This document shows positions 1-6,913 of a stretch of DNA of 64,000 nucleotides, one piece after another. The stretch's first letter is position 1. Each line of letters begins with the position of its first letter. The notes below the pieces were generated by a model. The model did no database searches, was not told the DNA's origin, and worked only from the letters and a program-made list of their open reading frames with translations. A program made the translations under genes and the position numbers. The DNA is from RGIG4140 sp045635565 (GTDB lineage Bacteria > Pseudomonadota > Alphaproteobacteria > CAAHEQ01 > UBA3637). The stretch spans positions 11,370 to 75,369 of the forward strand of contig JAZTVX010000044.1 in the NCBI GenBank assembly GCA_045635565.1, written 5' to 3'.

Positions 1-923
1 AACCGACGGAGTCAATGGCTGTTGCCATTACGGTTTGGATGAAACAGATACGAAACGGGGATACATTTTCGGTTGCATTGGATGGATGGGCTCCTCCAAC
101 GGAAATTTTAATGTTATCGGTTGGTGACGTTTCTAACCTTGAAATGGCTCTGGAAAACACGATTAAGGTCGTTGAAGGGGTTCGACGCATGAAAGAACCG
201 GTTATTTCGGCTGTATCGTATCCGTTGTTCTTATTGTTTATGGTTGTTTTGTTGATTTATGGGGTTGGGGCATTCATGGTACCACCAATGATTAACGCTG
301 TTCCGAATTTGATTTGGACGGGAACGGCTAAAACATTGGTTGATTTATCTAAATTTGTTCAAGAACACCCTTGGCCTCTTTTTTTAACGATGCCGATTAT
401 CGTTGTTTTGATTTTATTGACGTTCCCTCGTTGGAAATCCGAATCTCGGTCGGTCGCTGACAGATTTCCGCCATGGTCAATTTATCGTATTTTTATTGGT
501 GTGGGTTGGTTGCTTTCATTATCAGCATTGGTTAATGCCGGTACACCGGTTTCCAAAGCCATGCGTTCACTACGTGCTTTTGCCAATCCATATTTATTAT
601 TCCGAATTGATAAAGCTTTGGCATACGTTAACAACGGGGATAACTTAGGTGATTCATTGTATAAAACAAAATTGGGTTTCCCTGATGAAGAAGTTGTTGG
701 TGATTTACGGATTTATTCTGAATTAGACAACTTTCCGGAAGCCTTGGCACGTTTATCAGAAGATTGGCTGGAATCTTCCGTTAAAGATGTTGAAAAAAAA
801 GCCAGTGTTTTGAACAGTTTTGCTATTTTATTGATTGCCATTGTTGTTGCATGGGTGGTTATGGGTACATTTGATATGCAAGAACAAATGGTTAACGGCA
901 TGGGCTTAGGAGGCGGACGGTAA
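1..923 (+). CDS. GspF/PilC-type inner-membrane protein of a type II secretion or type IV pilus system (5' end outside window)
   Basis: The reading frame is open to the left edge of the window, so the N-terminus lies outside; the first internal ATG is at 15. The visible 302 residues have the pattern of the second T2SSF repeat: a cytoplasmic helical stretch, membrane segments near residues 70-93 and 120-137, a second cytoplasmic domain containing GTPVSKAMRSL, and a C-terminal membrane helix near 265-285. Known members of this family are polytopic platform proteins that work with the assembly ATPase of type II secretion systems and type IV pili. The order of segments resembles the BfpE/PilR type. 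No other assembly gene is in the window, but a prepilin-like gene lies at 22.5-23.9 kb. A terminator follows the stop, so this is the last gene of its operon. Family is confident; the exact system is not. Confidence 0.8.
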   Translation, partial: PTESMAVAITVWMKQIRNGDTFSVALDGWAPPTEILMLSVGDVSNLEMALENTIKVVEGVRRMKEPVISAVSYPLFLLFMVVLLIYGVGAFMVPPMINAVPNLIWTGTAKTLVDLSKFVQEHPWPLFLTMPIIVVLILLTFPRWKSESRSVADRFPPWSIYRIFIGVGWLLSLSALVNAGTPVSKAMRSLRAFANPYLLFRIDKALAYVNNGDNLGDSLYKTKLGFPDEEVVGDLRIYSELDNFPEALARLSEDWLESSVKDVEKKASVLNSFAILLIAIVVAWVVMGTFDMQEQMVNGMGLGGGR

Positions 924-944
924 AATCGGTTACCGTTTCGTCTC

Positions 945-1004
945 AAAAAACTCTCTTTTAAGTCAGTCTTTTCTGCGTTGGGCTGTTTAGTGGAGAGTTT
1001 TTTT
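945..1004 (+). terminator. Intrinsic terminator after the GspF-like gene
   Basis: An 11-bp perfect stem (AAAAAACTCTC pairing with GAGAGTTTTTT), a loop of about 37 nt and a run of seven T. The loop is long for a terminator, but position and T-run fit the end of the upstream operon. Confidence 0.6.
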
Positions 1005-1035
1005 ATTCCTATATTTTAGCCGTAACAGTTTATAC

Positions 1036-1064
1036 TTGCCAGTTTTCTCTTTTCATTGTAAACT
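1036..1064 (+). promoter_or_regulatory. Sigma-70-type promoter of the MORN-repeat gene, leaderless geometry
   Basis: TTGCCA, 17 bp, TAAACT. The -10 ends seven bases before the ATG at 1071, so the predicted transcription start coincides with the start codon, and no Shine-Dalgarno sequence is visible. Confidence 0.55.
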
Positions 1065-1070
1065 GAAAAT

Positions 1071-1742
1071 ATGACTGAAACGCAACAAAACATTTCTGAT
1101 ATACGGGTAACAGAAACGTATTATGATACGGCTCAGACTCGATTACATACAGTTTATTTTGAAAATGAATTGGGGTATGCACAAAAGTGGGTTTATTTTG
1201 AAGATGGCCAACTTTATATACTTGAAAATTACAAAGATGGTCGTTTGGATGGGGAGAGATATGAATACTATCCGACAGGTGAATTGAAAGAATGTGCTGA
1301 ATACATTGACGGTTTATTGGATGGACGTCTTCAAAAATTTGATATTCAAGGTCGCTTACGGGAGGAATGTGATTATTATCAAGGTCAAAAACATGGATGT
1401 GATATTTCATATTTTGCTAATCAAAGGATACAAAGACTTTATTTATACACACATGGTCAACCGGACGGAACATGTACGGAAAAGTACGAAAACGGTCGTT
1501 TAAAGGAACAACATTTTTATCAAAAAGGCATTCTACATCAGAAATCAGAATTTTTTAATGAACAAGGTGTGTTAGAACGTAAAATCCTTTATCATCAAGG
1601 GAATAAGTTGTATGAGGAATATCTTGGTGACAAAGGTGAACGTATTGTACGTTTTTTTAAACCTTCCGGATTAGTTTCTGCATCATCAAAAGATAAAAAA
1701 CAACCAATATTTCACAGACATAATCGTGAAAATGATATGTAA
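1071..1742 (+). CDS. MORN-repeat (YwqK-like) protein
   Basis: A 223-residue soluble protein built from repeats of about 22 residues of the MORN_2 type, recognisable in YYPTGELKE, DGLLDGRLQKF, DIQGRLREE and YQGQKHGCDIS and continuing to about residue 200. Such repeats form a beta-meander; proteins of this kind are often named YwqK-family antitoxins, although that role is shown for very few. No signal peptide or toxin partner is visible next to it. The gene is monocistronic, between a terminator upstream and a convergent lipoprotein gene downstream. The ATG at 1071 has no Shine-Dalgarno site and lies where the promoter predicts the transcript to begin, so translation may be leaderless. Function unknown. 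Confidence 0.75.
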   Translation: MTETQQNISDIRVTETYYDTAQTRLHTVYFENELGYAQKWVYFEDGQLYILENYKDGRLDGERYEYYPTGELKECAEYIDGLLDGRLQKFDIQGRLREECDYYQGQKHGCDISYFANQRIQRLYLYTHGQPDGTCTEKYENGRLKEQHFYQKGILHQKSEFFNEQGVLERKILYHQGNKLYEEYLGDKGERIVRFFKPSGLVSASSKDKKQPIFHRHNRENDM

Positions 1743-1789
1743 TGGTGTATATCATGTGTTGATTGACAGATAAGTATAAATATCATATT

Positions 1790-2611
1790 TTACTTTTTTG
1801 ATTTGAGAATACACTCACCGTTATTCCATTTTCTGTTTGAACATTTTAAACATTCTGTTTGGGAAGAATAATGATATTTTAGCACGTCATCGCAGGGAAT
1901 ACATCCCGAATTAGAAATAAACATATTTTTTTGTTTTTGACATGTTTGTTTTAACTCATCTGTTGGTGTTAAAATAATTGGATTATCTGAATAGATAAAC
2001 TGATTCCATGGATTGACGATTGCCGGTAACGGTACAAGGGCAATTTGCCCTAAATCTATTGCTGTACCAATAAAAGGAGCAGATATGCCTTTTGTGGCAA
2101 TTTCTGAAGCCAACTCATAATCGCCTTGTATGAGTGCACCAGATGCTCCCATCAAGCCAGCAGGGAGACCTAAAATTCCGACAGTTGTCGCTTCCGGAAC
2201 AGCTGATTGGACTAATAAATAAAATGCAGAACAAGGTCCTTCGCTGCCTGTGGAACATGTAGCCCATTCATCTGATGTCATTACACTGTCTAATTTTAGA
2301 TAGTAATCATAAAATCCTTTTGTTTTGATAACTAATTCTTTATCAAAAAAAGAACGTTCTAATAATATACTGGTATTATTGGCTAAGTGTTCACAGTATT
2401 GAGATTTTGTATGTGTTGAATGATTATTGCAATAGGTTTCATAAAACTGATTGTTCTCATCTACCAAATAATCAGATTTTCCCTTGATGTGTATGGAAGA
2501 ATTACGACTAACCCCTCTTAAAAATATTCGTTGTTCATCATTTTCATAAAATCTCGGTTCTACACAACCCATGATACTCATCAACAATATAAGAGATAAA
2601 ATATAACGCAC
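1790..2611 (-). CDS. Cysteine-rich lipoprotein, unknown function
   Basis: I place the start at the GTG at 2611, because GGAG lies seven bases upstream; an upstream TTG at 2629 has no such site. The resulting 273-residue protein begins with a short hydrophobic signal peptide ending in IMGC, a lipobox with Cys16 as the lipidated residue. The C-terminal 60 residues carry cysteines in GCIPCDD, ECLKCSN and GECI, resembling small disulfide or metal-binding knuckles. The middle holds a Gly/Ala-rich hydrophobic stretch (GILGLPAGLMGASGAL). I recognise no family. It has its own promoter and converges with the MORN-repeat gene. An outer-membrane or periplasmic lipoprotein is the most that can be said. 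Confidence 0.65.
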   Translation of the reverse strand: MRYILSLILLMSIMGCVEPRFYENDEQRIFLRGVSRNSSIHIKGKSDYLVDENNQFYETYCNNHSTHTKSQYCEHLANNTSILLERSFFDKELVIKTKGFYDYYLKLDSVMTSDEWATCSTGSEGPCSAFYLLVQSAVPEATTVGILGLPAGLMGASGALIQGDYELASEIATKGISAPFIGTAIDLGQIALVPLPAIVNPWNQFIYSDNPIILTPTDELKQTCQKQKNMFISNSGCIPCDDVLKYHYSSQTECLKCSNRKWNNGECILKSKK

Positions 2612-2646
2612 GTTCTTTCTCCGATACAAATAACATAATATTTTTA

Positions 2647-2675
2647 ATTATATCACAGAAGACTTATTTAGGCAA
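2647..2675 (-). promoter_or_regulatory. Promoter of the Cys-rich lipoprotein gene
   Basis: On the minus strand TTGCCT (2675-2670), 17 bp, TATAAT (2652-2647), a perfect -10. Predicted start of transcription is near 2640, about 30 nt before the GTG start. Confidence 0.7.
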
Positions 2676-2760
2676 GATACTTATGTTATCGGATGCTTTT
2701 TGAATTTTAAAAATATGATGAAACCAGACTGGTTCTCATGAACGTTACACATTCTGATTC

Positions 2761-2793
2761 AAAAAAAAACCTCCTGAAAAGAAGGTTTTTTTT
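2761..2793 (-). terminator. Terminator after tRNA-Gln
   Basis: Read on the minus strand, AACCTTCT and AGGAGGTT form an 8-bp stem with one G-T wobble and a short loop, extended by flanking A and T runs and followed by an uninterrupted T tract. It lies six bases after the encoded CCA of tRNA-Gln. Confidence 0.8.
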
Positions 2794-2798
2794 GTGTA

Positions 2799-2872
2799 TG
2801 GCTGGGATACCAGGACTCGAACCTAGACTGACGGAATCAGAATCCGCTGTCCTACCATTAGACGATATCCCA
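2799..2872 (-). tRNA. tRNA-Gln (CTG anticodon)
   Basis: A complete cloverleaf on the minus strand. The acceptor stem is TGGGATA paired with TATCCCA, then discriminator G and encoded CCA. The anticodon loop TTCTGAT gives anticodon CTG (codon CAG). The T-arm is CTAGG, TTCGAGT, CCTGG with one wobble. It has its own promoter and terminator, so it is a single-gene transcription unit. Confidence 0.95.
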
Positions 2873-2883
2873 AAATTTCCTCT

Positions 2884-2912
2884 ATCATAATTCTTTTTTT
2901 TAAAAAATGCAA
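2884..2912 (-). promoter_or_regulatory. Promoter of tRNA-Gln
   Basis: Minus strand TTGCAT (2912-2907), 17 bp, TATGAT (2889-2884). The predicted start is about five bases before the mature 5' end. The TTGCA-type -35 is shared with the tRNA-Glu and tRNA-Arg promoters of this window. Confidence 0.7.
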
Positions 2913-2932
2913 GATGTTTTTTTGAGAATATG

Positions 2933-4006
2933 TTATTCAACGTATTCACGCAAAATACGTTGTGAGTGACCAATGTTGTTTAATACTTCGTATCCGATAG
3001 TACCTGCCGTACGGGCAAAATCATCAGCATCGTAAAAATCACTGATAATTGTCATGAAATCTGTTTGTTCCAGTACCCCGTCAGGTATGTTTGTGACATC
3101 ACAGGTAATGTTGTCCATTGAAACACGTCCGACAATCGGAGCAACAAAAATTTGCCCGTCTTTTTCAATGTGTAAAATACCTTTTGGACTAAAACTACGA
3201 AAAATGCCATCGGCATAACCAATTGAAACTGTGGCTACTTTTGTCGGTTGTGTCGTCGTATATGTCGCCCCGTAACCGATTGTTTTATCAACAGGTACCG
3301 TTTTTATTTGTAAAATAGGGGCTGTCAATTGCAGACAGTTTTTAACCTGTTTGGCACGATGTGGTGCTGTATTTAAACCATATAAAGCGGCCCCTAAACG
3401 AACCATATCAAAATGAAAGTCGTTTCCTAAAAAAAGACCATCCGAAGCACTTAATGAAAATGGTGTGTTTTTAAAAAGAGATTGAAATTTTTGAAAATTG
3501 GTTAATTGTACTTGATTTAATGGGTGTTTGATATCATCGGCGCAAGATAAATGCGATAGTATTAACGAAAAAGATAAGTGGCGTAATGCAAAAACATCTT
3601 CATATATTATACCTAAACGATTTAATCCTGTTTCAACCTGTAACGCCGGTTTAAGTCGATTGACAGGTCGTTTAAACCATTCATAAACGCTTTGTGTTGT
3701 TGGTAATACGGGTGTTAATTGATATTGTTTAAATTCAGTTTCATCTTCCTGACCGTATCCTTGTAAAGTGAATATTCTTGATTTGCCGACAACCGGACGA
3801 AGTTGAGCCCCTTCCCACCCATGAGCTACAAAAAACGTACGACAACCGGCCTGATACAGAACCTTACCAATGGGTTGGATACCTAACCCATACGCATTGT
3901 TTTTGAGAACACATGCTGCTTTCGCTGGTTGGACAAACTCTTTCAGAGTTAAATAGTTTTCCTGTATTGTTTTAAGGTTGATTTGTAATCGGGGTCTGGT
4001 GAACAT
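2933..4006 (-). CDS. alr: Alanine racemase
   Basis: A PLP-dependent racemase making D-alanine for peptidoglycan in the cytoplasm. The 357-residue length is normal. The PLP-binding lysine is Lys35 in VLKNNAYGLG; the second catalytic tyrosine region reads IGYGATY, followed by SIGYADG and the late motif VGRVSMD. The N-terminal TIM barrel and C-terminal beta domain are both complete. AGGAGA lies just upstream of the ATG at 4006. The gene starts eight bases after the stop of rmuC and is probably co-transcribed with it. The tRNA-Gln gene follows on the same strand but with its own promoter. Confidence 0.95.
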   Translation of the reverse strand: MFTRPRLQINLKTIQENYLTLKEFVQPAKAACVLKNNAYGLGIQPIGKVLYQAGCRTFFVAHGWEGAQLRPVVGKSRIFTLQGYGQEDETEFKQYQLTPVLPTTQSVYEWFKRPVNRLKPALQVETGLNRLGIIYEDVFALRHLSFSLILSHLSCADDIKHPLNQVQLTNFQKFQSLFKNTPFSLSASDGLFLGNDFHFDMVRLGAALYGLNTAPHRAKQVKNCLQLTAPILQIKTVPVDKTIGYGATYTTTQPTKVATVSIGYADGIFRSFSPKGILHIEKDGQIFVAPIVGRVSMDNITCDVTNIPDGVLEQTDFMTIISDFYDADDFARTAGTIGYEVLNNIGHSQRILREYVE

Positions 4007-4014
4007 GTCTTCTC

Positions 4015-5265
4015 CTAAACGGCTTCTTCTTCAATGTCTTCGTCACTATTGTTAGCAATTATTTGATGGGGCAATGTTTTCATATTAAGTGAATCGGATT
4101 CATCAGTTAATGTCCCGTCAACATTTTTGAGTTTGCGATTAACGGCCCGTGTGCGTGTTTGGGCTTCATCCAATGTTTTTTGAGCGGCTTCAATGTTGCG
4201 TTTAACTTTTTCAACCCATGTGGCATATTTTTCAAATTCAACTTTGGCTTCATTAAGCGTTTTCCATACTTCTCCCGATCGTTTTTGGATGGCTAGTGTT
4301 TTAAATCCCATTTGCAGCGAATTTAAAAAGGCCCCCAATGTACTGGGACCGGCAATTGAAATACGATATTTATTTTGTATTTCAGCGGCTAATCCTGAAC
4401 GACGCATAATTTCAGCATATAATCCTTCTGTCGGTAAAAACATGATGGCAAAATCCGTCGTATGAGGTGGATAAATATATTTATCTGCGATTCGTTTGGC
4501 TTCCAGCTTAATACATTTTTCTAATTCAGCAGAGGCATTTTCAATGGCTGATAAATCACCCTTTTCGGAAGCCGTCATCAGCCGTTCATACCCTTCAATC
4601 GGAAATTTTGAATCAATGGGAATCAATACGTCTCCATCAGGTAATTTGACGGCATATTCCACAACTTCTGCCGTATTTGGTTTGATATGTGCATTTTTAA
4701 TAAATTGTTCACAGGATAACATTTGTTCTAATAAAGCACCTAATTGTACTTCACCCCATGTACCACGAGCCTTGACATTTGTTAATACTCGTTTTAATCC
4801 ACCGACATCGGAAGCCAGTGTTTGCATTTCACCTAACCCTTGATGAACTTTTTCAAGGCGTTCGGAAACCAATGAAAAAGATTCACCAATTCTTTTTTCT
4901 AATGTGGTATGTAGTTTTTCTTGAACCGTTTCACGCATTTGATCAAGTTTGATTGTATTTTCGGCACGCATTTTATCCATTCTTTCTTCAACAGCCGTAC
5001 GCATATGTGACAAATTTTGTATGTTTTCATTTCGCATGAAATCAATTCTGGTTTCAACTGTTTGACGAATGGAATCATTAAATTGTATCAATGATTGGCT
5101 TAATTCCCGTCGTAAATTCATGGCGTCTTCCCGACAGATGCGTTCCAAGCGTTCTAATTCGGCACTCATCATGTTCGTATTTGACGATGTCATAAGACGA
5201 ACGACAATAATCAATAAAAACAATGCAATAACACCTAAACAAGCAATAACGATTTGTGTTTCCAT
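4015..5265 (-). CDS. rmuC: DNA recombination protein RmuC
   Basis: The 416-residue protein has an N-terminal membrane anchor (residues 5-25), a long coiled coil to about residue 150 containing RMDKMRAENTIKLDQMRE-type heptads, then the conserved RmuC core with GTWGEVQLGALLEQML, PIDSKFPIEGYERL and FAIMFLPTEGLYAEI. RmuC proteins are predicted nuclease-fold proteins that limit recombination at inverted repeats in E. coli; the biochemical activity is not settled. It heads a two-gene unit with alr and is divergent from the DUF3108 gene across a 58-bp spacer. AAGGA lies at a suitable distance upstream of the ATG. Confidence 0.93.
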   Translation of the reverse strand: METQIVIACLGVIALFLLIIVVRLMTSSNTNMMSAELERLERICREDAMNLRRELSQSLIQFNDSIRQTVETRIDFMRNENIQNLSHMRTAVEERMDKMRAENTIKLDQMRETVQEKLHTTLEKRIGESFSLVSERLEKVHQGLGEMQTLASDVGGLKRVLTNVKARGTWGEVQLGALLEQMLSCEQFIKNAHIKPNTAEVVEYAVKLPDGDVLIPIDSKFPIEGYERLMTASEKGDLSAIENASAELEKCIKLEAKRIADKYIYPPHTTDFAIMFLPTEGLYAEIMRRSGLAAEIQNKYRISIAGPSTLGAFLNSLQMGFKTLAIQKRSGEVWKTLNEAKVEFEKYATWVEKVKRNIEAAQKTLDEAQTRTRAVNRKLKNVDGTLTDESDSLNMKTLPHQIIANNSDEDIEEEAV

Positions 5266-5275
5266 AAAAATTCCT

Positions 5276-5304
5276 TTGCAAAAAGAGTTTGTTTTTCGTA
5301 TAGT
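5276..5304 (+). promoter_or_regulatory. Promoter of the DUF3108/M50-like operon
   Basis: TTGCAA, 17 bp, TATAGT, with the ATG at 5324 and an AAAGGAAAA ribosome site in between. The -35 overlaps the ribosome-binding region of the divergent rmuC. Confidence 0.65.
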
Positions 5305-5323
5305 GTAGCAAAGGAAAACAAAA

Positions 5324-6022
5324 ATGAAAATATTTTTTTATCTCTTTATCTTCTTTTTTTCATGTCACGTGCATGGTGTTTCACTAAACAGTCATTATGA
5401 AGCCCATGGTATGAATATGGTTTTATTGACGGCTGACATTCGTACCGTTTTAGATAAGAATACATATTTTATTGAGACGAAAGCAAAGTCAAAAGGACTT
5501 TTATCATTATTTATTCATCCGGAAACTATTTTTCAAACACAAGGGAAATTTTTTAAATCGGGTTTGAAAGTGACTGATTCTGTGATGAAAATTAAATCAG
5601 GTAAAGAAGTAGAAGTTGTTCGTCAGAATTTTGACAAAAAGCCGACTTATGTGGATTATCAATCTATTTTAATTCATTTAATGAATACGACTTCAAAATC
5701 GAATCAAACACTGTTCGTTTCTGACGGTAAAAGAGATATGCAAGTTGATATAACGTATCAAGGTATTCATTCTTTAGAACGAATTCATTCGGAATTATCC
5801 GGAGAAGCAGATGCTTATTCTGTTCGGATTCGGATTTTGAATGGTAAGAAAAAAGGATGGTTTTTTAAACGTATGCAGGAAGAAAAAGAATCACCGTTAT
5901 GGCTTTATATGAAAAAAAATAAAGATACCGATAAAAATGAATTAGTTTTAAGTACATTTGATACAGGTGTTTTGGGTCGGTTATATATAATACGAAAGGA
6001 AACAAATCATGCGAAAAATTAA
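5324..6022 (+). CDS. DUF3108 family exported protein
   Basis: A 232-residue protein with a clear signal peptide (very hydrophobic residues 3-14, cleavage probably after the VHG near residue 18). The mature part is predicted beta-rich and carries DUF3108 features: a bulky N-terminal strand with YEAHGMNMVLLTADIRT, a central KSGLKVTDS region and a C-terminal stretch PLWLYMKKN followed by LVLSTFDTGVLGRLYIIR. Family members are periplasmic proteins of unknown role, often next to envelope genes. The next gene, encoding a membrane protein with an HELTH motif, begins 14 bases before this stop, so the two are translationally coupled. Confidence 0.7.
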   Translation: MKIFFYLFIFFFSCHVHGVSLNSHYEAHGMNMVLLTADIRTVLDKNTYFIETKAKSKGLLSLFIHPETIFQTQGKFFKSGLKVTDSVMKIKSGKEVEVVRQNFDKKPTYVDYQSILIHLMNTTSKSNQTLFVSDGKRDMQVDITYQGIHSLERIHSELSGEADAYSVRIRILNGKKKGWFFKRMQEEKESPLWLYMKKNKDTDKNELVLSTFDTGVLGRLYIIRKETNHAKN

Positions 6023-6686
6023 CAAGTATATCAATCGGTTTTTAAACATGATAAAATGGCCTGTCGGTATTTTAATGTTGATATTGTTAGTACCTGCTTT
6101 TCAGGCAGATTTTTATTTGATGAGTAAAGGAACGGATAAAGAAATACTTCTTGAATTTTTCTTACCATTTGCAGTAACTGTTCTTTTTTTTCTGATTATG
6201 CCTTCCTTATCAGGTTCTTTTTTTACCATTGCCGAACATGAATTAACACACATGTTGTTTGCTGTTGCAACTTTTCACAAACCGAAAGGGTTAGATGTTG
6301 AGCAGGGCAGTGGTGGTTCGTTTTCATTTTTAGGAGAAGGAAACTGGTTAATTGCGTTGGCACCGTATTTTTTTCCGACATTTACATTTATTCTCATGAT
6401 TGGGATGAGTATTTATCAGTCCATATATAATACATTACCAGATTTTTATTTGATTTTATTCGGTATATTTATTGGGTATCATTTTATTGTGACGATGTTT
6501 GAAATTCACCCTAAACAAACGGATTTTATTGTAGCCGGTCCGTTTTTTACTATTTGTTTTTTACCGGGGATAAATTTGTTGATATATGGTATGTTATTTG
6601 CTTATTTATTAAAAGGTTGGATTGGTATTCCGATGTATTGGCATTTGTTGTTTCAACGGATAGGTCTGTTGTTAAATTTATCATAA
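6009..6686 (+). CDS. Polytopic membrane protein with HELTH motif, possible M50-type metalloprotease
   Basis: The 225-residue protein has about five or six membrane segments (near residues 18-35, 50-70, 108-135, 142-165 and 175-200). In the second hydrophobic region is AEHELTHML: His77, Glu78 and His81 form an HExxH zinc site inside a membrane segment, as in M50 site-2-type proteases. A late Asp near the motif HPKQTDFIVAG could be the third ligand, but I cannot see a classical NPDG motif. It overlaps the DUF3108 gene by 14 bases and ends at a terminator. Members of this fold cleave membrane proteins or act without catalysis. Zinc-protease identity is inference from the motif. Confidence 0.6.
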   Translation: MRKINKYINRFLNMIKWPVGILMLILLVPAFQADFYLMSKGTDKEILLEFFLPFAVTVLFFLIMPSLSGSFFTIAEHELTHMLFAVATFHKPKGLDVEQGSGGSFSFLGEGNWLIALAPYFFPTFTFILMIGMSIYQSIYNTLPDFYLILFGIFIGYHFIVTMFEIHPKQTDFIVAGPFFTICFLPGINLLIYGMLFAYLLKGWIGIPMYWHLLFQRIGLLLNLS

Positions 6687-6714
6687 ATCATTTTTTCGAA
6701 TATGGTATGCTGAT

Positions 6715-6745
6715 ATTCCCTGTTAACGCAGGGAATGTTTTTTTT
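6715..6745 (+). terminator. Terminator of the DUF3108/M50-like operon
   Basis: An 8-bp perfect stem ATTCCCTG / CAGGGAAT with a 6-nt loop, followed by G and a run of eight T. Confidence 0.9.
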
Positions 6746-6855
6746 GAGATATGTGGTTTTGTTAAATATCAGCATTAAAAATTCTTTTAAAGCAATTTTT
6801 AAGGCTTTAATGGTTTATATTTTAAGCAAACGGCTCTTATCGTTTTCTTTGTTAT

Positions 6856-6897
6856 AAAAAAAACATCTCTGGCAGTTACTACAGAGATGTTTTTGTA
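6856..6897 (-). terminator. Terminator of the AsmA-like gene (possibly bidirectional)
   Basis: A perfect 8-bp stem ACATCTCT / AGAGATGT with A-run on one side and T-run on the other. On the minus strand it follows the AsmA-like gene directly and ends in an eight-base T tract. Confidence 0.85.
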
Positions 6898-6913
6898 TTA
6901 AATATTATATATG

